A stretch of DNA of 64,000 nt, from positions 2,976,001 through 3,040,000 of the forward strand of contig OZ255625.1 of NCBI GenBank assembly GCA_965276755.1, read 5' to 3'. Under the pieces are notes generated by a model. That model was not told the DNA's origin. It did no database searches and saw only the letters and a list, made by a program, of their open reading frames with translations. A program made the translations under genes and the position numbers. Positions within the stretch are counted from its first letter, which is position 1. Every line of letters begins with the position of its first letter. This stretch comes from CAJCIS01 sp965276755 (lineage in GTDB: Bacteria > Pseudomonadota > Alphaproteobacteria > Acetobacterales > Acetobacteraceae). Shown here piece after piece: positions 24,340 through 32,339 of this stretch.

Positions 24340-26244
24340 TTACTCAGGTAGCAACTGGGAAGTTGGCGCACCGATCGCGGCAGGGTGGCCCCGCGGCGGA
24401 AAGCCCGGCTGCCACTCCCATCCTGGCTGCAGGGATGCCAGCGGGCTGTAGAACGGGTCAGTCGCAATCACGTCCGCAAAACGGGCACGCAAGCGGCGCA
24501 CTTCGATGGATTCCAGGCCTGCACGATCGCCCGCGTAGTGCCGCCCCAGCGAGAGCGATTCGTAATGGTGCAAGACGGCACCCGCACAGTAGATCACGCG
24601 CCACCCCGCCTCGCGCGCACGCAGACACAGATCGACATCATTCAGCGCAATCGCATAGGCCTCGTCCATACCGCCCAGGTCGCGCCAAAGGCTGGTGCGG
24701 ATCAACAAACATGCGCCCGTGACCGCGCAGACCTCCCGGTCCAGCAGGCCGATGCCATGTGCACCAGGTCTGCGAGAGTCCGCAAGTCGCCCGGCGTGCT
24801 CGCAGAGATTGCCCAGGCCCATGATCACGCCCTCATGCTGCACAGCGCCGTTGCCGTAGAGCAGACGCGCTCCGACAATGCCCACGCGTGGATCATCCAT
24901 GTGCGCGACCATCGCACTCAGCCAGCCTGCGCCAATCGGCGCCACGTCATCATTCAGCAGCAGCAGCAGATCTGAATCGCAATCCCGCGCGGCTTCGTTG
25001 TTGACGCGCGCATAGTTGAAGGGGCTGACGTCAACAGGCAAAACGGTCGCGCCATCCAGCACGGCCACCTGCGCGCACACGGAGGCACGCGCACGCATGG
25101 GCGCGGCAAGAACGAGCCTGATCGTAAAGTTTGCATACGCCGTGCCGCGCACCACCTGGCGCAGGCAAGCCGCCACATGCGCCGAACGCGCAGCACTGGG
25201 CACCAACATCGTGACCGATGGGCACGCGAGACAAGGCGGCGCAGGCACGCGCACCTGCTTTCCCCACACCAGCGTGTGGGGAACGTGGCTGGCAATGCCT
25301 GGAACGTGCGCGATCCGTCCGATGGCGGCGCGCAGCAGCGCAGCACGCGCGGCAGGCGCGGCAAGCGGTAATGCGGCCGACAAAGTGTGCGTGCGCACGG
25401 CAAGCGCGCCCTCCGCCGACAGCGCGGCAAGAGGCAGCAGCGAGTCCGGCCCCGGCTTGAAGCACGGATCGCACCGCGCGCCGCGCGCATCCAGACGGTC
25501 GCAATCGGCGGTCAGCACCTCCGCCCACGGACAAAGCCGGGCTGCGCGCGCAAATCGGGCGGTAGCACCCGATGCCAGGATTTCGCCGGCTTGCAGGATC
25601 ACTGTCCAGGCGGCGGCCCCGCCTGTCCAGTCGTCCGGTGCGGCAATCACGCGGGCAGGCGCCTGTGCCGCCGCGGAGGCCAGGCTGGCGGCCACAGCCT
25701 CGGGCGCGCCATCGGTGACCGCGATTTGGGCGTCCCAATCGGCTAGCCCAAGGTCGGGAGCACGCTCGAACATGGCGATCCAGGCGGCGTAGGGTGGTGC
25801 CTCACCAGCACGCGCCGGCGCTTGGCCGAGCGTGGCACGCAGCCGTCCGATCACGCCCAGCGCCGAGCCCCCCAGCGCACCGGGGATGACGCGTGCGCCC
25901 GCCCAGAGCAGGCGCAAGGCGGCGCCCAAGCGGGAAAGGACCTGCATGCGCAGCACCGCATTCGCGCCGTCCGAGCCGAAGAGGCTAACCCTCAGCGCGC
26001 GCGCCTCGCTGGGCACATGCACAAGCGTGGCGCGCGCGCTGAGGCGGACAGGTCCCAGAAAGACCTCCCGCACGACCTGGCCACGCGCCTCATCGGCAAG
26101 CTCCAGCTTGGCCCACCACGGCCCGGGCGCGGGCAGGCGCAGGCTGACGCGGCTCCACTGCCCTGGCGCGCCGGCGGGCAGGGGTGCGGCCAGGCACGCA
26201 CCGTGCGGCGTGGGGGTGCAGACAATGTGAAGGCCGGATGCCAT
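24340..26244 (-). CDS. Family 2 glycosyltransferase with long N-terminal extension
   Basis: 634 residues. The C-terminal third is a GT-A domain of GT2 type: VTMLVPSAARSAHVAACLRQ, PFNYARVNNEAARDCDSD, LLLLLNDDVAPIGAGWLSAM (the acidic NDD metal-binding motif), GIVGARLLYGNGAVQHEGV and ALNDVDLCLRAREAGWRV. The first 340 residues are alanine-rich and contain a probable carbohydrate-binding or degenerate glycosyltransferase module with no clear motif. This layout is common for lipopolysaccharide/O-antigen or exopolysaccharide synthesis proteins. It is divergent from the carotenoid operon, about 160 bp between starts. Donor and acceptor unknown. Confidence 0.85.
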   Translation of the reverse strand: MASGLHIVCTPTPHGACLAAPLPAGAPGQWSRVSLRLPAPGPWWAKLELADEARGQVVREVFLGPVRLSARATLVHVPSEARALRVSLFGSDGANAVLRMQVLSRLGAALRLLWAGARVIPGALGGSALGVIGRLRATLGQAPARAGEAPPYAAWIAMFERAPDLGLADWDAQIAVTDGAPEAVAASLASAAAQAPARVIAAPDDWTGGAAAWTVILQAGEILASGATARFARAARLCPWAEVLTADCDRLDARGARCDPCFKPGPDSLLPLAALSAEGALAVRTHTLSAALPLAAPAARAALLRAAIGRIAHVPGIASHVPHTLVWGKQVRVPAPPCLACPSVTMLVPSAARSAHVAACLRQVVRGTAYANFTIRLVLAAPMRARASVCAQVAVLDGATVLPVDVSPFNYARVNNEAARDCDSDLLLLLNDDVAPIGAGWLSAMVAHMDDPRVGIVGARLLYGNGAVQHEGVIMGLGNLCEHAGRLADSRRPGAHGIGLLDREVCAVTGACLLIRTSLWRDLGGMDEAYAIALNDVDLCLRAREAGWRVIYCAGAVLHHYESLSLGRHYAGDRAGLESIEVRRLRARFADVIATDPFYSPLASLQPGWEWQPGFPPRGHPAAIGAPTSQLLPE

Positions 26245-26403
26245 GCGCCCCCTGCACCACGGGCGCGCGCGCAGGTAAAGGACGCCTTCGCCGGGCCGGG
26301 CACCGTGACAAGCCCGGGAAAGCGACTAAGTGCTACACCCATTCTTAAGGTTTATGTGCATGCTGCGTCCGTCTGTCCCAGCCATTTGTGCGTTCTTCGC
26401 CGC

Positions 26404-27984
26404 ATGACGCAGCGCGTGGCGATCATCGGGGCCGGCCCCGGCGGATTGGCGGCGGCCATGCTGCTCTCGCGCGCCGGCGCGGAGGTGACCGTGTTCGAGC
26501 GTCACGACCGTGTGGGTGGCCGATCCTGCACGATTGCGGCGCCGAGCGAGCACGGCACCTTCCGTTTTGACATGGGTCCCACGTTCTTTCTCTATCCGCG
26601 TGTACTGGAAGAGGTTTTTGCAACCTGCGGGCGAGATCTGGCCGCCGAGGTGGAACTGATCAAGCTCGACCCGCAATACGATCTTGTGTTCGAAGCCGGC
26701 GGGCGCATCGCTGCATCGCCCGACATGACGCGGTTGCAGGAAGCGGTTGCGGCATTGGCGCCGGCGGATGCGCGCGCGCTGCCGCGCTTCATGGCGGATA
26801 ATCGCGCCAAGCTGGCGGCGTTCCGGCCAATTCTGGAAAACGCCTTCGGGCGGCTGCGGGATTTGAGCTCGCCGCACATGCTGCGCAGCCTGTCGCTGAT
26901 GCGGCCGCACCGCACGGTGGACAGCGATCTGGCGACCTATTTCAAGGATGAGCGGGTTCGGCTGGCGTTTTCCTTTCAGAGCAAATATCTCGGCATGTCG
27001 CCGTTCCGCTGCCCGAGCCTGTTCACCATCCTGTCCTTCATGGAATACGAATTCGGCGTCTATCACCCGCGCGGCGGCTGCGGCGCGGTGATGGAGACGA
27101 TGGCACGCGTGGCGGCGGAGCAGGGCGTGCGCTTTCGCATGGGAACGCCGGTGGAAAAGCTGTTGCTGGAACCGGGTGCGGGCCGCGCGCGCCCTATCGC
27201 GCGCGGCGTGCGCACCGCTGCGGGCGAGGAGAATTTCGATGCGGTGGTGATCAACGCCGATTTCGCGCACGCGATGAAGCATCTGGTGCCGGACGTAGCG
27301 CGGCGGCGCTGGACGGACCGCAAGATCGCGAGCAAGAAATTCAGTTGCTCGACCTTTATGATGTATCTGGGGCTGCGCGGCACGCTGGATGGCGTGGGGC
27401 ATCACACAATTTATCTGAGCGAGGATTATCGCGGCAATGTCGCCGATATCGAGGCGGGCCGCGCGCCGGCCAACCCATCCTTTTACGTGCAGAATGCGTG
27501 CGTGACCGACCCCGCACTCGCGCCGCCGGGCTTCTGCACGCTGTATGTGCTGGTGCCGGTTGGCAATTTGACCAAGGACGCGGCCGACTGGCCGGCGATC
27601 ATGGCACAGATGCGCGCGACCACGCTCAAGCGGCTGGAACGCATCGGCATTGCCGACATCGAATCGCGCATCGTTTTCGAAAAGATCATGACGCCGAACG
27701 ACTGGGAGGCCGACATGGCGATCCATGAGGGCGCGACCTTCAACCTGTCGCACTCGCTGGACCAGATGTTGTACTTTCGGCCGCGCAACCGGTTCGAGGA
27801 TATCGCGCGCACCTATCTGGTGGGCGGCGGCACGCATCCTGGCAGCGGACTGCCGGTGATTTTCGAGAGTGCGCGCATTACGAGCCGGCTGCTGGCCGAG
27901 GATCTGAATCTGCCTGGCGAGTGGCCGGATACCGCGATGCCCTGGCCTGAGGATGCGGCACCCGAATTGGCGGAGATTGCGTGA
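26404..27984 (+). CDS. crtN: C30 carotenoid desaturase, CrtN type (4,4'-diapophytoene desaturase)
   Basis: 526 residues, FAD-dependent CrtI-superfamily enzyme that dehydrogenates a C30 carotenoid precursor. Rossmann motif VAIIGAGPGGLAAAMLLSRA at the N-terminus; C-terminal FAD motif YLVGGGTHPGSGLPVIFES. Central signature AFSFQSKYLGMSPFRCPSLF, EFGVYHPRGG and SKKFSCSTFMMYLGLRG closely resembles Methylomonas-type CrtN as I remember it, rather than C40 CrtI. The start ATG at 26404 precedes the Rossmann strand directly; the 580 bp of open frame before it is antisense to the glycosyltransferase. The stop overlaps the next start by one base (TGATG), marking an operon. No squalene/phytoene synthase is in the window. 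Confidence 0.85.
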   Translation: MTQRVAIIGAGPGGLAAAMLLSRAGAEVTVFERHDRVGGRSCTIAAPSEHGTFRFDMGPTFFLYPRVLEEVFATCGRDLAAEVELIKLDPQYDLVFEAGGRIAASPDMTRLQEAVAALAPADARALPRFMADNRAKLAAFRPILENAFGRLRDLSSPHMLRSLSLMRPHRTVDSDLATYFKDERVRLAFSFQSKYLGMSPFRCPSLFTILSFMEYEFGVYHPRGGCGAVMETMARVAAEQGVRFRMGTPVEKLLLEPGAGRARPIARGVRTAAGEENFDAVVINADFAHAMKHLVPDVARRRWTDRKIASKKFSCSTFMMYLGLRGTLDGVGHHTIYLSEDYRGNVADIEAGRAPANPSFYVQNACVTDPALAPPGFCTLYVLVPVGNLTKDAADWPAIMAQMRATTLKRLERIGIADIESRIVFEKIMTPNDWEADMAIHEGATFNLSHSLDQMLYFRPRNRFEDIARTYLVGGGTHPGSGLPVIFESARITSRLLAEDLNLPGEWPDTAMPWPEDAAPELAEIA

Positions 27985-29528
27985 TGGACAGCGCTTTGCC
28001 CGTGCCGCCCGCTTTGCCGGTCGGGATTATCGGTGGCGGCTTGGGCGGCCTTGCCGCGGCGTGCACGCTGGCCGCGCGCGGTCATCGCGTAGTGCTGTGG
28101 GAAAAGAATGAATGGCTGGGCGGAAAAGCGGCCGAGTGGGCGCAGGATGGGTGGCGCTTCGACATGGGACCGACGATCCTGACGGTGCCGCGCGTGCTGC
28201 ACAGGATTTTTGCCGAAGCCAATCGACGCACGCAGGATCTGCTCGATTTGCGCCGCCTCGATCCGCAATGGCGCTGCTTCTTCGATGACGGCTCGGTGCT
28301 GGATTTGACCGAGGATACGGCGCTGATGCTGCGCCGGCTTGCCGAATACGCGCCGGGGAATGGTGCGGGATATGAGGAGTTCCTGGCTCTCTCGGCCAGG
28401 CTGCACGAGGTCAGCGAAAAATTCTTTTTCTGGCGCTCGGTCGAGGATATCCGCGACACGCTGGATTTCTCCAAGAACCTCGACATCGCCACGCTGAAGG
28501 ACGTGCTGGCGCTGCGCATGGGTTCGACCGTGGCGCGGGAGATACGCAAGCGCGTGAGCGATAAGCGCGTGGCACAGATGCTGGACCATTTCGTGCAATA
28601 TGTCGGCAGCTCGCCTTACGGATCGCCGGCGGTGCTGTGCAGCATCGCGCACATGCAGACCAATGACGGTGTGTGGTATCCTATGGGCGGCACGCGCGCG
28701 GTGCCCCGGGCGCTGGAGGAATTGGCGCGCTCGCTGGGGGTCGAGTTCCATACCGGCGTTTCGGTCAATCGCATCGTGGTTGAGGGCGGCCGCGCTTCGG
28801 GCGTGGAACTGGGCAGCGGGGAGATCGTGCGTCTGTCTGCCGTCGTATCGAATATGGACAGCGTGCGCACCTATCGCGAGCTGGTCGGCGGGCCGCCGGA
28901 GAAAAGCTTTTCGCGGCGGTGGAAGCGCGAGCCTGCGTGTTCGGGCGTGGTGCTTTATCTCGGGCTGGATCGCGCCTATGAGCATCTGGCGCATCACGAC
29001 TTCGTCTTCTCGCGCGATCCGGAGGAGGAATTCGACGCCATTTACAAGCGCGGCGAACCCGCACCCGACCCCACCTGCTATCTGGCCGCCCCCGCACGCA
29101 CCGAGCCAGGCGTGGCGCCGTCTGGCGGTGAGGCGCTGTACGTGTTGGTGCACACGCCGTATCTGCGCCCGCATCACGACTGGGCGAAGATGCTGCCTGG
29201 GTATCGGCGGACCATTCTGGACAAGCTGGCGCGTACCGCGGGACTTGATGATCTGGAAAGCCGTATCCGCATCGAGCGCGTGCTGACGCCGCAAGATATT
29301 CATGATCGCTACCGTGTGCTGAACGGGGCGATCTACGGCCTGGCCAGCCACGGGCGCATGTTCGGCGCATTCAAGCCGGGCAACCGTTCCCGCGATCTGG
29401 CCGGGCTGTATCTGGCGGGAGGGGCGGCGCATCCCGGGCCAGGCATGCCGATGGTGCTGATGTCGGGCTGGATTGCGGCTGATGCGGTTGATGCCGACGT
29501 GACTGCGCGGGTTGCCCTCAGTGCCTGA
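27984..29528 (+). CDS. C30 carotenoid oxygenase, CrtNb/CrtP type
   Basis: 514 residues, CrtI-superfamily flavoprotein. Rossmann motif VGIIGGGLGGLAAACTLAAR, then KNEWLGGKAAEW and RFDMGPTILTVPRVL. Diagnostic stretch HFVQYVGSSPYGSPAVLCS, GVWYPMGGTRAVPRALEELA, EPACSGVVLYLGLDRAYEHL and AGGAAHPGPGMPMVLMSGW, closest to the Methylomonas/Staphylococcus enzymes that oxidise terminal methyl groups of diapo-carotenoids to aldehydes or acids. Assigning the oxidation step is inference from that resemblance. The start overlaps the crtN stop by one base; the end overlaps the acyltransferase start by 8 nt. Confidence 0.82.
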   Translation: MDSALPVPPALPVGIIGGGLGGLAAACTLAARGHRVVLWEKNEWLGGKAAEWAQDGWRFDMGPTILTVPRVLHRIFAEANRRTQDLLDLRRLDPQWRCFFDDGSVLDLTEDTALMLRRLAEYAPGNGAGYEEFLALSARLHEVSEKFFFWRSVEDIRDTLDFSKNLDIATLKDVLALRMGSTVAREIRKRVSDKRVAQMLDHFVQYVGSSPYGSPAVLCSIAHMQTNDGVWYPMGGTRAVPRALEELARSLGVEFHTGVSVNRIVVEGGRASGVELGSGEIVRLSAVVSNMDSVRTYRELVGGPPEKSFSRRWKREPACSGVVLYLGLDRAYEHLAHHDFVFSRDPEEEFDAIYKRGEPAPDPTCYLAAPARTEPGVAPSGGEALYVLVHTPYLRPHHDWAKMLPGYRRTILDKLARTAGLDDLESRIRIERVLTPQDIHDRYRVLNGAIYGLASHGRMFGAFKPGNRSRDLAGLYLAGGAAHPGPGMPMVLMSGWIAADAVDADVTARVALSA

Positions 29529-30303
29529 TACCGCCGATCCAGTTGCGGCCCACTCGCCGGCGCTATTCGCATTGTTTCGCGCGTATCTGCATTGGTTTTT
29601 CTGGCGCCGATTCTCGGGCGTTCGTCTGTCGCGGGGCTATATTCCGGCCAGTGCCGCCGGCAGGCCGGTCATCGTCTATACCAACCATCCGTCGTGGTGG
29701 GATCCGGCTCTGGCGATGCTTGTCTCGCCCAAGTTGTTTCCGGGCCGTATCGGCTTCGGGCCGATGGATGCGCGCGCGCTGGAGCGCTACGCCTTCTTTC
29801 GCCGCTTCGGCGTTTTTGGCGTCGAGCCCGGGCCGCGCGGTGCGGTGCGTTTTCTGCGCACCGCGCGCGCATGCCTCTCCACACCACGCGCTGTCATGTG
29901 GATTACCGCGGAAGGTGGCTTCACCGATTCGCGCCGGAGGCCGATTGTTCTGCGCGCGGGTGTGGCCCACCTGGCGCGCCACGTGCCGGACGCGCTCTTC
30001 ATGCCCGCAGCCCTGGACTATATCTTCTGGAACGAGGCCCGCCCTGAGGCGCTGCTGCGCTTCGGCCCGCCTGTTGATGTCGCGCATCTGGGCGCCGCTG
30101 ATGCCACCATTGCGCTGACCCAGGGATTGACCGCCGCAATGGACGCCCTGGCAGAGGACAGCGCGACGCGCGACGCTTCGCGTTTCGTGACATTGCTGCA
30201 CGGCGCAGGCGGCACCAGCGCAATCTATGATACCTGGCGGCGCGCGCGCGCCTTTAGTCAGGGGCGCGCTTTCGATCCGAGGCACGAGCCCGGGCGGTCA
30301 TGA
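29521..30303 (+). CDS. PlsC-type acyltransferase in the carotenoid operon
   Basis: 260 residues from the GTG at 29521 (a TTG at 29512 is an alternative). 1-acyl-glycerol-phosphate acyltransferase fold: catalytic NHPSWWDPAL (HX4D) near residue 54, block II FFRRFGVFGVEPGPRGAVRF, and the block III region VMWITAEGGFTDSRRRP (EGG in place of the usual EGTR-like motif). Its position parallels crtO of the staphyloxanthin operon, where an acyltransferase esterifies the glycosylated carotenoid. Overlaps genes on both sides (8 nt and 4 nt), so it is part of the operon. The acceptor is inferred. Confidence 0.82.
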   Translation: MPDTADPVAAHSPALFALFRAYLHWFFWRRFSGVRLSRGYIPASAAGRPVIVYTNHPSWWDPALAMLVSPKLFPGRIGFGPMDARALERYAFFRRFGVFGVEPGPRGAVRFLRTARACLSTPRAVMWITAEGGFTDSRRRPIVLRAGVAHLARHVPDALFMPAALDYIFWNEARPEALLRFGPPVDVAHLGAADATIALTQGLTAAMDALAEDSATRDASRFVTLLHGAGGTSAIYDTWRRARAFSQGRAFDPRHEPGRS

Positions 30304-31382
30304 TTCTGGCCGCTGCGGCGTTGGTGCTTTCGGCGGCGCCCCTGCTGCTTGCTGCCGATAATCTGCGCCGCCTGCGCACGCCGGCATCGGCGGAGGGCAC
30401 GCCCGCAATTTCGGTTCTCATCCCCGCGCGCAATGAGGCCGACAATATCGGCGAGGCGGTCGCCTACGTGCTGGCCAATACTGGCGTGACGATCGAGCTT
30501 TGGGTGATGGATGACGGCAGCACGGATGCCACGCCTGCCATTCTCGCCGCCATTGATGATCCGCGCCTTCACGTGCTGCATGGCGGCGCGTTGCCGGCGG
30601 GATGGAGCGGCAAGCAGCATGCCTGCGCGCGCCTGGCCGAGCAGGCCAGCCATGAGCTGATGGTATTCGTAGACGCGGATGTGCGCCTGTTCCGCGACGC
30701 TCTGTCACGCATGGCCGGCTTCATGCAACGAAACGATGTCGGCCTGGCCAGCGGCTTTCCGCGCCAGATCACGGGTAGCTTGGCCGAAATCCTGCTGCTG
30801 CCGCTGATCCATTTCCTGCTGCTCGGCTATCTGCCGATGGTGCGCATGCAGCGCGACACCACTCCGGCTTTTGGCGCAGGTTGTGGGCAGATCTTCATCG
30901 CGCGACGCGACGCCTACGCGCGCGCCGGCGGTCATTCGGCCATTGCCGCAAGCCTGCATGACGGCATTACCCTCCCGCGCGCCTTTCGTCGCGCCGGCAT
31001 CATGACCGGGCTGTTCGATGCGACGCGCCTGGCGCGCTGCCGGATGTATCGCAACGCGTCGGGCGTGTGGGAGGGGCTGACGAAGAACGCGACAGAGGGC
31101 ATGGCCAAGCCCATGGCGTTGCCGATCTGGACGGTGCTTCTGGCCGGCGGGCATGTGCTGCCATTCCTGTTGCTGCCTGGCCGTTTGGCGTTTGCTGCAT
31201 GCGCGTGCGCGTGGGGATTGCGCGCGGCGCTGGCGTGGCGTTTTCGCCAGCCCTGGATCAGCGTGGTGCTTCACCCCGTTGGCGTGGCGGCTTTGCTGGC
31301 GTTGCAATGGGTGGCGTTGGCGCGTTCGGTCGCGGGCGTCAAGGCGACATGGCGCGGACGCGCCTACACGGCGCAAGGATAA
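30300..31382 (+). CDS. Membrane glycosyltransferase, CrtQ-like
   Basis: 360 residues, GT2 family. An N-terminal hydrophobic segment (MILAAAALVLSAAPLLLAAD) precedes the GT-A domain: PAISVLIPARNEADNIGEAV, LWVMDDGSTDATPAIL near 70, GWSGKQHACARLAEQA, LMVFVDADVRLFRDAL with DxD near 126, then two or three C-terminal membrane helices (about residues 275-345). This resembles CrtQ, which transfers glucose to C30 carotenoid acids, and hopanoid/sterol glycosyltransferases; operon context favours the carotenoid. Start ATG overlaps the acyltransferase stop (ATGA). Confidence 0.83.
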   Translation: MILAAAALVLSAAPLLLAADNLRRLRTPASAEGTPAISVLIPARNEADNIGEAVAYVLANTGVTIELWVMDDGSTDATPAILAAIDDPRLHVLHGGALPAGWSGKQHACARLAEQASHELMVFVDADVRLFRDALSRMAGFMQRNDVGLASGFPRQITGSLAEILLLPLIHFLLLGYLPMVRMQRDTTPAFGAGCGQIFIARRDAYARAGGHSAIAASLHDGITLPRAFRRAGIMTGLFDATRLARCRMYRNASGVWEGLTKNATEGMAKPMALPIWTVLLAGGHVLPFLLLPGRLAFAACACAWGLRAALAWRFRQPWISVVLHPVGVAALLALQWVALARSVAGVKATWRGRAYTAQG

Positions 31383-31424
31383 AGCGTGGCGATGCGCTAT
31401 CCCAACCTATACCTAGAGGAGTAA

Positions 31425-31456
31425 GAGTTTTTTGGTTCTTTTTTTTAAAAAAGAAC
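31425..31456. repeat. Family A half-element inside the DUF2141 start region (A5)
   Basis: AGAGTTTTTTGGTTC followed by TTTTTTTTAAAAAAGAAC; a right-type half whose palindrome GTTCTTTTTT/AAAAAAGAAC lies within the first codons of the gene at 31432. Confidence 0.75.
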
Positions 31457-31848
31457 TTCTTCTCTTCTTGCTGTGCGCAAGCGCGCAAGCCGCAACGGTG
31501 CACGTCACCGTCAGCAATATCATCCGCGCGCACGGCCACGTGCTCGTGGCCGTGTGCACGAAAGCGAACTTCCTGCGGCCGCATTGTCCTTGGCAAGGCA
31601 GCGCGCCGGCGCGCGTGGGCGATGTGCAGATTGACGTGGCAGGCGTGCCGCCTGGCGTGTATGCGGCAGAAGCGTTTGCCGATGAAAACGATAATGGCAG
31701 GCTGGATCGCAGCTTTTTTGGACTGCCGGAAGAGGGTATGGGGTTTTCCCGCGACGCGCCTATGCGGTTTGGGCCTCCGGATTTTGCCGATGCTGCGTTT
31801 TCGGTGGGGGGGGATGTGGCGGTCAGAGTTACGCTGAGGTATTACTGA
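31432..31848 (+). CDS. DUF2141 secreted protein with palindrome-derived signal peptide
   Basis: 138 residues from a TTG start with GAGGAG about 10 nt upstream. The signal peptide MVLFFKKELLLFLLCASAQA has its first eight residues encoded by a family A palindrome; cleavage expected after AQA. The mature part is DUF2141: VHVTVSNIIRAHGHVLVAVC, then GDVQIDVAGVPPGVYAAEAF, DENDNGRLDRSFFGLPEEGM (a metal-loop-like DxNxNGxxD) and a C-terminal strand. DUF2141 proteins are small secreted beta-sandwiches of unknown function. No other start can supply a signal peptide, so the repeat appears to be translated. Follows the carotenoid operon after 49 bp. Confidence 0.82.
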   Translation: MVLFFKKELLLFLLCASAQAATVHVTVSNIIRAHGHVLVAVCTKANFLRPHCPWQGSAPARVGDVQIDVAGVPPGVYAAEAFADENDNGRLDRSFFGLPEEGMGFSRDAPMRFGPPDFADAAFSVGGDVAVRVTLRYY

Positions 31849-31857
31849 AGGAAGACA

Positions 31858-31897
31858 CTTCTTTTTCTGAAGAAAAAGAAGCAAAAAGACTTTTGTC
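31858..31897. repeat. Family A half-element (A6)
   Basis: CTTCTTTTTCTGAAGAAAAA followed by GAAGCAAAAAGACTTTTGTC. A left-type half just after the DUF2141 stop, so that gene is bracketed by two family A halves pointing away from each other. Confidence 0.7.
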
Positions 31898-31913
31898 TGT
31901 CTAGGCTGCCTCC

Positions 31914-32134
31914 TCAATGCCAACCGTTGTTATGGGCGATCTTATCCTCGATCTCGCGCGTCCGGCCGATCCACAGCGCTCGCGCCGCACGATGATTTCC
32001 ATCATCACCAATGCGGCTCTGGTGCAGCCGCGTTCCAGTTCGCCGTCCCAACGGCGCTGGCTCCCTAGCAAGCCATCGAGCGTGCGCCGGATCGAGTGCA
32101 TGTCGGTACTTTCGCGCGTGCAGCAACGCGTCAT
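31914..32134 (-). pseudogene. Possible frameshifted remnant gene
   Basis: One minus frame gives MHSIRRTLDGLLGSQRRW, ELERGCTRAALVMMEIIVRR; a second frame beginning near 31950 gives ALWIGRTREIEDKIAHNNGW and a stop at 31914. The two join with loss of one base, and the joined tail looks like a continuous helical protein. The alternative is chance open frame. Unrecognised. The rest of the 31849-32339 interval is family A and B repeats. Confidence 0.3.
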
Positions 32135-32165
32135 TGGGCGGTCCGTCGCCGAGTGCCGCCCAATA

Positions 32166-32331
32166 ATACCAGCCAGCAGAAAGATTGCCTCTCAGAGTGA
32201 GGCTGGGGGAGATGGGGCTGACGTATACGTCAGCCCCCCCCAGACCCCCCGTCTTCATTTGAGACGAGGTTTAAACTGATGACGGGGGTTTGGAGGGGGC
32301 TGACGTATACGTCAGCCACATCTCCCCCAAT
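32166..32331. repeat. Family B doublet with TGACGTATACGTCA centres (B4)
   Basis: Left part ACCAGCCAGCAGAAAG, TGAGGCTGGGGGAGATG, GGGCTGACGTATACGTCAGC and ACCCCCCGTC; right part GACGGGGGTTTGG, GGGGGCTGACGTATACGTCA and TCTCCCCC. The same extended flank (ACCAGCCAGCAGAAA to GGCTGGGGGAGATG) recurs inverted at the right end of 37180-37306. It lies 3' of glgX. Confidence 0.75.
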
Positions 32332-32339
32332 TCTTTGTG

